NCBI RefSeq assembly: GCF_003814875.1
Contig: NZ_RKQF01000001.1
Span: 310,001 to 374,000, forward strand
DNA: 64,000 nucleotides
Direction: 5' to 3'
DNA from: Streptomyces sp. Ag109_O5-1
Lineage (GTDB): Bacteria; Actinomycetota; Actinomycetes; Streptomycetales; Streptomycetaceae
Of this stretch, positions 49,307 through 57,320 are shown one piece after another; position 1 is the first letter of the stretch; each line of letters begins with the position of its first letter. The notes below the pieces were generated by a model that saw only the letters and a list, made by a program, of their open reading frames with translations, searched no databases and was not told the DNA's origin. The position numbers and the translations under genes were made by a program.

Positions 49307-50266
49307 TCACCAGCGGCCCGCCTCCGTGCCGGTCACCGGCTCCGACGGCTTGCCGTCCACGCCGACCGGCACCTCGCCGTGCAGCATCACCCGGTGCATG
49401 ACCCGGGGGAAGCCGAGGTGGGCGTTGTCGCTGGGCGCGAGATGGATGGTGGCCCGGTTGTCCCAGAAGGCGACGCTGCCCGGCTCCCAGCGGAAGCGGA
49501 CCGTGTACTCGGGCCGTACGGCCTGTTCCAGGAGCATCTCCAGCAGAGCGGCGCTCTCCGGCCGGGAGACGTCGGCGATCTGCTCGACGTAGTAGCCGTT
49601 GACGTACAGCACCCGCTCGCCGGTCTCCGGGTGGACACGCACCAGCGGGTGCACCGAGGCCACCTGATGGTCCAGCAGGTGGCGGAGGTAGGAGTCGTCG
49701 CCTGGGCGGGGCTGGTAGCCGACGCCGAGCCGGTGTTCGGCGCGCAGTCCGTCGACGAAGGCGCGCACGGGCTCGGAGAGTCCGGCGTAGGCGGCGGCGA
49801 GGTTGGCCCAGGTGGTGTCGCCGCCGTACGGCGGGACGGTCTCGGCGCGCAGGATCGTCGCGGCCGGCGGGTCGATCCGGGCGCCGTGGTCGCAGTGCCA
49901 GCCGCGCAGCAGGGTGTGCCTGCGCCTCTGGAGCCACTCCTCGTGCTCCATCGCGAACCGTCCGCCCAGCTCCAGCCGGTCGGCGGTGGTCTCCACCTCG
50001 GGGAAGCCTGCGGGTGAGGCGCTGCCGCGCCGCCCCAGGGCGACCGGCTCACCGAACCGACGGGCGAAGGCCACATGCCCGGCATGGTCCAGCCGCTGCC
50101 CCCGGAAGAAGACGACCTTCCAGCGCAGCACGGCCTCCCGGATCACCGCGACCACGGCGTCGTCGAGGTCCTGGGTGAGGTCGACCCCGGTGATCTCGGC
50201 GCCGATGTGCCCGGCGACGGGGCTCACCGCGACCGTCTGGTTCCCTGTGCTGTTTCCCGTCGTCAT
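49307..50266 (-). CDS. TauD/TfdA-family Fe(II)/2-oxoglutarate dioxygenase
   Basis: A 319-residue protein from ATG 50266. The iron ligands are H and D in GWHCDHGARID and the distal histidine in NRATIHLAPSDN. The 2-oxoglutarate arginine is expected in FPRVMHRVMLHG. AEITGVDLTQDLDDAVVAVI at the N-terminus is typical. TauD enzymes release sulfite from taurine or alkylsulfonates; other members oxidise aromatic ethers or hypophosphite. Three luciferase-like monooxygenases within 7 kb favour a sulfonate role. There is 1 base between its stop and that of the convergent LLM gene. Confidence 0.85.
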   Translation of the reverse strand: MTTGNSTGNQTVAVSPVAGHIGAEITGVDLTQDLDDAVVAVIREAVLRWKVVFFRGQRLDHAGHVAFARRFGEPVALGRRGSASPAGFPEVETTADRLELGGRFAMEHEEWLQRRRHTLLRGWHCDHGARIDPPAATILRAETVPPYGGDTTWANLAAAYAGLSEPVRAFVDGLRAEHRLGVGYQPRPGDDSYLRHLLDHQVASVHPLVRVHPETGERVLYVNGYYVEQIADVSRPESAALLEMLLEQAVRPEYTVRFRWEPGSVAFWDNRATIHLAPSDNAHLGFPRVMHRVMLHGEVPVGVDGKPSEPVTGTEAGRW

Positions 50267-50488
50267 ACACGCTCCGCTGGTCGTCGGTACCGGCCACTGG
50301 AGAAGTACCCCGGCACGAGACGCGCTGATGCACCGGGCACTCCTGCATCCGGAGGCACGTGGATGGCGAGCGGGTGGATCACCACGGACGATGATCTCGA
50401 AAACCCCTGGTCGCAGAGAGTCTGGTCCGCTGTGAACCGCGAAGGAGACACCCGTGAAAACCATCGGCACAGACCAGCAGGTGGCCGC

Positions 50489-51778
50489 GTGAACCTTCGC
50501 AAGAACTCGCGGGACACCTCGCGTCAACGGGCGCAAAAAGCTCTGGCGAACTCCAGACAGTCGCACGCGTACCTGGTGTCGGTCCTGCTGGTCCTCCTGC
50601 TCACGACCGCAGCGCTGGGTTATTTCGGTATCAGGGACCTGACCAGCGCCTTCACCTTTCCCGGTCGCCTCACCGGTGCGGTGCTCGTCGCGGTCGCCTT
50701 CATCTCGTTCCTGGGTACCGCCGCGCTCGTGGACCACTGGCTGTTCGGGACTTTCCCCCACTCCGGCCCGGTAGCCCTGCTCGGCGCGTTCGCGGCTCTA
50801 CTGACCAACTTGGCGCTTTTCTTCGACCTGCTGAGCAATGCCGATTCAAGACGTTGGATGGCGTTTTTCGGTGCGCTCACCTTGGGCTCGGCATGGGCCG
50901 TCTTCGTCGTATGGCGGACAAAGATCGTGATTCCCGCCCCCAAGCGGGTGGCCACGGCGCTGATCGCCACCACCATCATCGCGGTGGGTAATTTCGGCTA
51001 CCAGAATCTCTACCTGCCGTCACGAGTCGAGGTCAGGCCCATCATCAAGATCAGCATGGACAGTCCGGTGACGAGCAAGGGCCACAACTCATTCGCCATC
51101 CCGGTCACCATCTCCTTCGAGAACCACAGCAATGAGAGTTTCAACGTGCTCGGCACGGAATTCCACGCCATGGCGCAACGCGTGCCGCTGAGTCCGACGG
51201 ACCAGCTCCGCCAGAAGTGGCGGACCGAAGCCAGTCAGTGGACCACATTCGAGCGGACGAACCCGCTGTCCCGCAGAGAGATGCACCAGCCGGGTGACCT
51301 GGTGGAAGCCCAGCCATGGATGCCCTACGGAGGACCGATCGGAGCGAACGACATCGTCACCGCCCGAATCATCGTGCAACTGCCCATGAACACGCCGTAC
51401 GACCAAGTGGCCTTCTATGCCAGCGCACACATCGCACGCGCGGACCGGGTGTCCCTGGACCAACTCAAGCCCGCCCCCAAGGAATACAGCTGGCTTGGCG
51501 GCAAGCTGCCCGAATGGATGAAGCGTCAGAAGAATTACGACTCCATCATCTACGAGACCGACCTTCAAGAAAACAACGCCATTGACGCCGAAACGAGAAA
51601 CCCCCGGCACCTAACCGTGTATTGGCAGTTCAGCCTGCACGGCGCAGACATTCTGGAAACCATCACGGCACTGGGCAAGGACGAGTCCCAGAAAACGACG
51701 GAAGACCGGTACGGTGTCGACACCATCCAGACGGGCCCGATCGAACGCACCCTGTGGGACATCAAGAGCCGGCAATGA
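50489..51778 (+). CDS. membrane protein of unknown function with a C-terminal extracytoplasmic domain
   Basis: A 429-residue protein. The first ~170 residues hold five hydrophobic helices (for example AYLVSVLLVLLLTTAALGYF and ALIATTIIAVGNFGYQNLYL). The remaining ~260 residues are a soluble, beta-rich domain with no recognised motif (ISMDSPVTSKGHNSFAIPVT is its start). Start GTG 50489 is uncertain, since its Shine-Dalgarno is poor. Codon use is less GC-biased than in neighbours, with many AAC/AAT, GAA and AAG codons and lower overall GC, suggesting recent transfer. It overlaps the convergent lasso-like cyclase gene by 17 bp. Confidence 0.65.
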   Translation: MNLRKNSRDTSRQRAQKALANSRQSHAYLVSVLLVLLLTTAALGYFGIRDLTSAFTFPGRLTGAVLVAVAFISFLGTAALVDHWLFGTFPHSGPVALLGAFAALLTNLALFFDLLSNADSRRWMAFFGALTLGSAWAVFVVWRTKIVIPAPKRVATALIATTIIAVGNFGYQNLYLPSRVEVRPIIKISMDSPVTSKGHNSFAIPVTISFENHSNESFNVLGTEFHAMAQRVPLSPTDQLRQKWRTEASQWTTFERTNPLSRREMHQPGDLVEAQPWMPYGGPIGANDIVTARIIVQLPMNTPYDQVAFYASAHIARADRVSLDQLKPAPKEYSWLGGKLPEWMKRQKNYDSIIYETDLQENNAIDAETRNPRHLTVYWQFSLHGADILETITALGKDESQKTTEDRYGVDTIQTGPIERTLWDIKSRQ

Positions 51779-53573
51779 CCGGCACGGCCACCACAGGTGC
51801 CGCTGAACGCCGGTCCCCCAGCCTCTCCAGCCACCCCACCAGGGCCAGCGAGCCGTTCATCCGGTCCCAGGAGTACGAGTCGCCCAGGCCCAGTTGGGCC
51901 TCGTGCACCGCACGGCACAGGGTGTCGATGTCGAACATCTCGGCTGTGAGCGGATGGCGTGCGGAGCGGCAGAGGTCGATGAGTTCGTCTCCGTGTGCCC
52001 GCAGGCCGCGGACGTAGAGGTCGTTGAAGGGGATCTTGGCCACCCGGTCGTGTATCCGGGGCGGGAGCAGATCCGCCATGGCCTCGCGCAGCACCGCCTT
52101 CGGACGGCCCGCTCGCAACGCGGCTGCCGCGGAGCGGTGCCGCATCGTCGTGATCACCTCCGGGTCGAGGAAGGGGTGCGAGAGGAAGAACCCGTGCCGC
52201 GGTGCGTAGCGCCAGGACAACGGGTCAGGAGCGGCGAGGTAGTTGGCCGCGTCGTAGAGGGACTGTTCCGGCCGGCTCCCGAACATGAAGCGGCTCTCGG
52301 CGATGCTTGCCGCGCGGTAGCCGTGAGCCCGCGCGAATCCGGGGCGCAGCCAGGGCGGGCGGGTGAAGTTGCCGAGGCCTGCGAGTACCGTTCCGCGACG
52401 GGTGAGCCTGGAGATCCGTTCGGCGGCCAGTGGCAGCGTCGGCTGCACGACATGTGCGCGGACTATCTCCCGTACCCCCCGTTGCCCGACGGCCGCATGC
52501 GCGCGTGCCTGCCTGCGCAGTTCCCGGAGCTGTCCGGAGCGGGCCAGCCGGTGCAGGTGCAGCGGGTTCGCGTCCACGACCGGATCGGCTCCGCAACCGG
52601 TCAGGAGTGTGTCGCAGCCCAGGTCCGCCGCCGCGGCATGCAGTCTGCTCCAGAACGGAGCGCGGAAGGCGTGGGCGTGCGGCTCGTCCGGATCTCCCGC
52701 GTGGTGCCGGAAATCGTCGAAGTCTGCCACGTCGTCCGCGTCGACGATCAGCGGACGGGCCGCCGGCGCGTGCCGGCGGACCGCCTCGACCGCCTCGTCG
52801 AGGTACGGCCGCTCCCCGGCCAGCTCTCCCCCGCCGAAGCGCCCGGCGAGCAGGACCAGGTCCGCGGAGGGGTTCTCTTGCGCAGCAAGCAGGCGGGCCG
52901 CGAGCAGCGCGACGCTGGTGGAGTCGGTGCCGCCCGAGACATGGCATGCGGTCATGCTGCCGAGGCGCCGGCCGACGGCATGTTCCAGGGCGCGCCGCAG
53001 GTCCTGGCCGGCCTCGCTGGGGCGGGATCCGTCCGTCGTCGAGCCCCCCTCCCGAGTGGTGCGGTGCACATGCCGGCCCCGCATCGCCCCGGTGGCCGAG
53101 AGCTCCACCACCTCGGCGCCGAGGACACGGCGCACGCCCGCGAACGGGCTCAGTTCCGAGTGCGGTTGGGCCATGTTCCCGGTCAGGTAACGGCAGAGGT
53201 AACGGGGATCCAGGTCCTCGGCGTCGCCCAGGCCGCGCGCCGAGGTGCTCGCGGCGGTCACCCGGCCGCCGGACTCTCTGAAGAACAGCGGGATGCGCGC
53301 CTGCTCGTCCCGCATCAGCAGTACGCGGTCGCGGTACACCAGGACGGCGGCGAAGTCACCGGCCGGGAGCCGCGGTTCGGCTCCCGGCCGGCCGAAGGTG
53401 TCGAGTAGGGCGTGCGCGCCCGCCAGGCGGTCGTGGACCGAGCCGACCCAGCCGACGACCGCCGCGGTGCCGGCGGGTGAGGAGACCGTCGTCACGAGTC
53501 CCTGTCGGACCATGGCTTCGGCGGCCCGGAGTTTCACCGCACCGCCGGACCATTCGAGCCGGAGCGCTTCCAT
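51762..53573 (-). CDS. asparagine-synthetase-like lasso-peptide macrolactam cyclase
   Basis: A 603-residue protein. The N-terminal glutaminase-like domain lacks the catalytic Cys2 (it starts MEALRLEW), as lasso cyclases do. The ATP pyrophosphatase loop is SGGTDS at residues 213-218 (ACHVSGGTDSTSVALLAA), with later blocks CDTLLTGCGADPVVDANPLH and LRPGFARAHGYRA. Lasso cyclases adenylate an Asp/Glu side chain of the core so that the N-terminal amine can close the ring. It begins one base after the leader-peptidase stop, in an operon of precursor, peptidase and cyclase. Closely related AsnB-like amidotransferases are the main alternative. Confidence 0.8.
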   Translation of the reverse strand: MEALRLEWSGGAVKLRAAEAMVRQGLVTTVSSPAGTAAVVGWVGSVHDRLAGAHALLDTFGRPGAEPRLPAGDFAAVLVYRDRVLLMRDEQARIPLFFRESGGRVTAASTSARGLGDAEDLDPRYLCRYLTGNMAQPHSELSPFAGVRRVLGAEVVELSATGAMRGRHVHRTTREGGSTTDGSRPSEAGQDLRRALEHAVGRRLGSMTACHVSGGTDSTSVALLAARLLAAQENPSADLVLLAGRFGGGELAGERPYLDEAVEAVRRHAPAARPLIVDADDVADFDDFRHHAGDPDEPHAHAFRAPFWSRLHAAAADLGCDTLLTGCGADPVVDANPLHLHRLARSGQLRELRRQARAHAAVGQRGVREIVRAHVVQPTLPLAAERISRLTRRGTVLAGLGNFTRPPWLRPGFARAHGYRAASIAESRFMFGSRPEQSLYDAANYLAAPDPLSWRYAPRHGFFLSHPFLDPEVITTMRHRSAAAALRAGRPKAVLREAMADLLPPRIHDRVAKIPFNDLYVRGLRAHGDELIDLCRSARHPLTAEMFDIDTLCRAVHEAQLGLGDSYSWDRMNGSLALVGWLERLGDRRSAAPVVAVPVIAGS

Positions 53574-53574
53574 G

Positions 53575-54198
53575 TCACCCGCTTCCGCTGCCGATCGAGA
53601 GCACCGGCGTGAAGGCGTGCCCTCGCGGATCGGCGGCCGGGATGCACAGTCCGGCCGCGGACGTCCAGGCGTGCAGGGCGAACGGGTGCTCACGGACACC
53701 GACGTGCAGCGTGGCCTCGAACCCGCACCGCCGCAGCAGAACGAACGCCGTCACGGCCTCGGCCTTGCAGTCGTCGTCGACGATCCAGCTTCTGCGGCCG
53801 TGTGTCTGGACCGCTCGTTTCAACCGTGCGACGTCCTGCGCGGGAGGTGTGTCCGCGCGGGCGTAGCCGGGAGCGGACAACGGCAGCAGCCGAAGGACGC
53901 GTCCGAAGCCCAGCGTGCGGATCAGCAGGTGCACGCTGCGGAGCCAGAGCCCTATTTCGGCGTCCGCATACGCCTTTCGGCGGGGCGTCGCGCATCCGGC
54001 TCGGACGAGAGCGGTGAGAAGTTCCGCGCGTTCCTCCGCGGTTCCGTCGGCGAACTTCTGGACGTCGGGCGACGACATTCCCAGAAAGCGCGTCCTTCTC
54101 CAGTCGGCGATGAGCGCTCCGCCGGACAATCGGGTGACGCGGCAATGAGGTGAAAGGATTCGCGTGATGGCCACGAGGGCATCGGTGTCCTGAGCCAC
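53575..54198 (-). CDS. lasso-peptide B protein: transglutaminase-like leader peptidase with probable N-terminal RRE
   Basis: A 207-residue protein from GTG 54198, preceded by GGGAGGAGGC. The C-terminal ~110 residues carry the Cys-His-Asp triad of lasso B2 peptidases: C144 (DDDCKAEAV), H176 (FALHAWTSAAG) and D190 (IPAADPRG). The N-terminal ~80 residues (ITRILSPHCRVTRLSGGALI, ADWRRTRFLGMSSPDVQKFA, DGTAEERAELLTALVRAG) have the beta-hairpin/helix pattern of a recognition element. So B1 and B2 appear fused, a layout more usual in proteobacteria than in Streptomyces. The precursor gene ends 33 bases upstream. Confidence 0.75.
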   Translation of the reverse strand: MAQDTDALVAITRILSPHCRVTRLSGGALIADWRRTRFLGMSSPDVQKFADGTAEERAELLTALVRAGCATPRRKAYADAEIGLWLRSVHLLIRTLGFGRVLRLLPLSAPGYARADTPPAQDVARLKRAVQTHGRRSWIVDDDCKAEAVTAFVLLRRCGFEATLHVGVREHPFALHAWTSAAGLCIPAADPRGHAFTPVLSIGSGSG

Positions 54199-54231
54199 CG
54201 CGCCTCCTCCCATTCCACGGGTGCAGGCGGG

Positions 54232-54348
54232 TCAGGACTGGTATCCGTGACCGTCGTAGTCACCGCCGCTGAAACCCCGGATCAGACGGCCGTTGCCGAG
54301 AAGGAAAAGGCCGTGCGGCATACGGCGCCGCAGGAATCGGATCAACAT
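54232..54348 (-). CDS. 38-residue RiPP precursor, probable lasso-like core GFSGGDYDGHGYQS
   Basis: ATG 54348 is preceded by TGGAGGTAGGCG, an excellent Shine-Dalgarno. The leader is MLIRFLRRRMPHGLFLLGNG then RLIR. The proposed core begins with Gly and has Asp at positions 6 and 8, so a Gly1-Asp8 ring (GFSGGDYD) with a 6-residue tail (GHGYQS) fits lasso rules. The conserved leader Thr at -2 is missing (Ile instead), and the YxxPxL motif is absent. Genes for a leader peptidase and a cyclase follow immediately. The product is undescribed to my knowledge, and a different macrocycle is possible. Confidence 0.7.
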   Translation of the reverse strand: MLIRFLRRRMPHGLFLLGNGRLIRGFSGGDYDGHGYQS

Positions 54349-54385
54349 CGCCTACCTCCAGAATCGGGTGGCGTCGATCATGTCC

Positions 54386-54413
54386 AGGCTACTCTGCGCC
54401 CAACGCCGCGCAA
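54386..54413 (-). promoter_or_regulatory. candidate promoter of the lasso-like operon
   Basis: On the reverse strand TTGCGC (54413-54408) and TAGCCT (54391-54386) are 16 bases apart, about 40 bases upstream of the precursor start. It is the best hexamer pair in the short divergent spacer shared with an aldo/keto reductase gene. Confidence 0.4.
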
Positions 54414-54469
54414 CCGCTCGCCTTTTCCCTGACGCTGGAGGGACGGCGCAGTCGAGGGAAGGTCCCATC

Positions 54470-55300
54470 GTGACAAGCATTCCGGTGTACATGCTCAACG
54501 ACGACACGACGATTCCCGCCGTCGGCCTGGGCACCTGGCCGATGGACGACACGCAGGCCGAGCAGGCCGTTCGGCACGCGCTCGAGGCCGGTTACCGGCT
54601 CGTGGACACGGCGGTGAACTACCGCAACGAGACCGGGGTCGGCCGGGGTGTCACAAGCAGTGGCGTCCCCCGTGACGAGGTGGTGGTGACGACGAAGCTG
54701 CCGGGCCGCCACCACGGCTACGAGGAGACCCTCGCCTCCTTCGAGGAGTCCCGGCAGCGGCTGGGGCTGGAGTACGTGGACCTGTATCTGATCCACTGGC
54801 CCAACCCGCGGGTCGGCAAGTACGTCGACTCGTGGAAGGCGATGATCAAGCTGCGGGAGGAAGGTCTCGTGCGGTCGATCGGCGTCTCCAACTTCACCGA
54901 GGAGCACCTGGCGCGGCTGGAGAAGGAGACCGGGGTGCTGCCGTCGGTGAACCAGGTGGAGCTGCATCCGCTGTTCCCGCAGGAGGAGTTGCGCGCCTTC
55001 CACGCCGGGAAGGGCATCGTCACCGAGAGCTGGAGCCCGCTCGGTCAGGACGGCCGGCTGCTGCGTGACCCTGCCGTCGTCACTGTGGCGGAGGCGCTCG
55101 GTGTGACACCGGCGCAGGCGGTCCTGCGCTGGCATGTCCAGCTCGGCGCCGTGGCGATCCCGAAGTCGGCCGATGCCGGGCGGCAGCGCGCGAACCTCGA
55201 CGTCTTCGGGTTCCGGCTGGGTGCCGCCCAGATGGCGGCGATCTCGGAGCGGGTCCCCCAGCGGCTGGGCGGCGACCCGGACAGCCACGAGGAGTTCTGA
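54470..55300 (+). CDS. aldo/keto reductase
   Basis: A 276-residue NADPH-dependent AKR from GTG 54470. Catalytic tetrad regions are YRLVDTAVNYRNE (Asp, Tyr), VVVTTKLPGRHHG (Lys) and LYLIHWPNP (His). The cofactor block is AVAIPKSADAGRQRANLDVF. It resembles 2,5-diketo-D-gluconate reductase-like AKRs that reduce aldehydes broadly. It is divergent from the lasso-like operon across 122 bp, but need not be part of it. Confidence 0.87.
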   Translation: MTSIPVYMLNDDTTIPAVGLGTWPMDDTQAEQAVRHALEAGYRLVDTAVNYRNETGVGRGVTSSGVPRDEVVVTTKLPGRHHGYEETLASFEESRQRLGLEYVDLYLIHWPNPRVGKYVDSWKAMIKLREEGLVRSIGVSNFTEEHLARLEKETGVLPSVNQVELHPLFPQEELRAFHAGKGIVTESWSPLGQDGRLLRDPAVVTVAEALGVTPAQAVLRWHVQLGAVAIPKSADAGRQRANLDVFGFRLGAAQMAAISERVPQRLGGDPDSHEEF

Positions 55301-55304
55301 GCGG

Positions 55305-56225
55305 TCACTCCTCCACGCGCTCCTGGGGAGCCTCCTGCCCCGTCCCGGCCCCGGTCCCGGTCCCGGTCGCGGTCGCGGTCGCGGTCGCGGTCGCGGTGAG
55401 GCTCCCGAGGATGTCGAGCAGCTCGGCGTCGCGGCTGCCGGGTTCGGCGTGGAAGACGACGAGGGAGAGGCCGTCGGTGCCGTCCATGGTCAGTTTGTCC
55501 GAGTGCAGTTCCAGGTCGCCGACGAGCGGGTGGGTCAGGTGGCTCACCCGGCCGCGCAGGGGCCGCACCTCGTGCCGGGCCCACAGGGTGCGGAAGCGTT
55601 CGCTGTGCAGCGAGAGGTCGCCGACCAGGTCGCGCAGGTGCGGGTCGTCGGTGTCGCCTCCGGCGTAGGCGCGCAGGGTGGCCACGCCCTCCCGGGTGAG
55701 GTCGTCCCAGTCGCGGCGCAGCTCCCGCTCCGCGGGGTCGAGGAAGACGGCCCGCATCAGGTTGACACCGGGCCGGTAGTTCGGGGACAGCGCGGTGCAC
55801 AGCGCGTTGGCGGCCAGGCAGTCCCGGTAGCGGTTCTGGACGTAGGCGGGGTTGCGGGTCCAGCCGTCGATGAGCTGCAGGATGCTGGCCGGCACCTGTT
55901 CGGGCCGGTGCGATGCCCCGGCCCGCCTGGCCTGCCGCACGCCGGCGGGGCGGTCCTGGGCCAGGCCGAGGAGGTGGGCGGTGGCGTCGGCGTCCAGGCC
56001 GAGCACGCCGGCGATGGCTTCCAGCACCTGCACGGAGGGGTTGCGGTCGCGGCCCTGCTCCAGCCGCAGGTAGTAGTCGGAACTGATGCCGGCGAGCATC
56101 GCGACCTCCTCGCGGCGCAGCCCCGGCACCCGGCGCAGCCCCCCGCCCGGCAGCCCCACGTCCGCGGGCCGGACCAGCGCCCGGCGGGCCCGCAGGAACT
56201 CACCGAGTGCGTTCGAACCGTCCAC
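55305..56225 (-). CDS. XRE-type transcriptional regulator with MmyB-like ligand domain and Thr-Ala repeat tail
   Basis: A 306-residue regulator. The HTH at residues ~5-75 includes LRREEVAMLAGISSDYYLRL and EQGRDRNPSVQVLEAIAGVL. The MmyB-like ligand domain (VPASILQLIDGWTRNPAYVQ then NRYRDCLAANAL) follows. The C-terminus ends in a low-complexity Thr-Ala/Thr-Gly repeat encoded by a hexanucleotide tract, which is not part of the family. It is divergent from an aldo/keto reductase gene, its probable target, a standard pairing in Streptomyces. Confidence 0.83.
   Translation of the reverse strand: MDGSNALGEFLRARRALVRPADVGLPGGGLRRVPGLRREEVAMLAGISSDYYLRLEQGRDRNPSVQVLEAIAGVLGLDADATAHLLGLAQDRPAGVRQARRAGASHRPEQVPASILQLIDGWTRNPAYVQNRYRDCLAANALCTALSPNYRPGVNLMRAVFLDPAERELRRDWDDLTREGVATLRAYAGGDTDDPHLRDLVGDLSLHSERFRTLWARHEVRPLRGRVSHLTHPLVGDLELHSDKLTMDGTDGLSLVVFHAEPGSRDAELLDILGSLTATATATATATGTGTGAGTGQEAPQERVEE
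55347..55398 (-). repeat. hexanucleotide tract GGTCCC/GGTCGC in the XRE regulator gene
   Basis: A run of GGTCCC and then GGTCGC units on the plus strand, reading as alternating Thr-Gly and Thr-Ala codons near the 3' end of the minus-strand gene. Like the (GGCTTC)9 tract at 20748-20804, it keeps the frame on copy-number change. Confidence 0.75.
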
Positions 56226-56404
56226 GCCCCCACCCTACGGTCCGGCTCCGTGCGGTGCCTGGTCCCCGCACTCCCAGGAACACCGGGGCTTAGCCATGGC
56301 GCGCGCGACCCGCGCAGGCTGGACGAGGAAGACAACGAAGACGACGAGGACGGGGCACCGGGCCGTACCGGTGGCCCCCGGAAGACCGTGAGAGGCACCC
56401 CATC

Positions 56405-57280
56405 ATGACCGCACAGCTCGCCGGAACCCTGACCCCGGCCGACGGCCTGACCCTGACCCGCGTCGGTTACGGCGCCATGCAGCTGGCAGGACCCCATGTC
56501 TTCGGGCCGCCGAAGGACCGTGCCCGGGCCGTCGCGGTGCTGCGTGCCGCGGTGGAGGCGGGCATCACACACATCGACACCGCCGACTTCTACGGGCCCG
56601 TGGTCGTCAACGAGATCATCAGGGAGGCCCTGCGCCCCTACCCGGAGGACCTGCGCATCGTCACCAAGGTGGGCGCCCGGCGCACCGCCGACGGCGACTG
56701 GATCATGATGCGGCACCCCGAGGACCTGAAGGCGCAGGTGTACGACAACCTGCGGAACCTCGGTGTGGAGGCCCTGGACGTGGTCAATCTGCGTCTGGGA
56801 GACATGGACACGCCGAACGAGGACCCGATCGCCGACCAGTTCGGCGCGCTGGCCGAGCTGCGCGAGGCGGGTCTGATCCGGCACCTGGGGCTGAGCACGG
56901 CCTCCACACGGCAGCTGGCCGAGGCGCAGGGGATCGCGCCGGTGGTCACCGTCCAGAACATGTACAACCTGGCCAACCGGCGGGACGACGCCCTGGTCGA
57001 GCGGACCGCAGCCCAGAACATCGCCTTCGTGCCGTACTTCCCGCTCGGCGGTTTCAGCCCGCTGCAGTCCGAGACGCTGACGAAGGTCGCCGAGCGGCTC
57101 GGGGCCGCGGCGCAGCAGGTGGCGCTGGCCTGGCTGCTGCAGCGCTCCCCGAACATCGCGCTGATCCCGGGCACCTCCTCGCCGGAGCACCTGCGGGAGA
57201 ACATCGCGGCCGCCGCGCTGGTGCTGCCCGAGGACGCGGTCTGCGAACTGGACGGGATCGGGCAGCAGACCGCAGGCTGA
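56405..57280 (+). CDS. aldo/keto reductase (AKR, oxidoreductase of the YajO/Tas-like group)
   Basis: A 291-residue protein. GITHIDTADFYGPVVVNEII supplies Asp/Tyr, LRIVTKVGARR the lysine. The usual HWP-type histidine region instead reads DVVNLRLGDMDTPN, with Asn-Leu-Arg where His is expected, as in several related AKRs. Substrates are unknown. It is divergent from an XRE-type regulator, which probably controls it. Start ATG 56405 follows GAGAGGCACCCC. Confidence 0.85.
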   Translation: MTAQLAGTLTPADGLTLTRVGYGAMQLAGPHVFGPPKDRARAVAVLRAAVEAGITHIDTADFYGPVVVNEIIREALRPYPEDLRIVTKVGARRTADGDWIMMRHPEDLKAQVYDNLRNLGVEALDVVNLRLGDMDTPNEDPIADQFGALAELREAGLIRHLGLSTASTRQLAEAQGIAPVVTVQNMYNLANRRDDALVERTAAQNIAFVPYFPLGGFSPLQSETLTKVAERLGAAAQQVALAWLLQRSPNIALIPGTSSPEHLRENIAAAALVLPEDAVCELDGIGQQTAG

Positions 57281-57320
57281 GAGCGGGGCCCCGGGAGGCG
57301 TCGTACGGGAGGAGCCGCGG

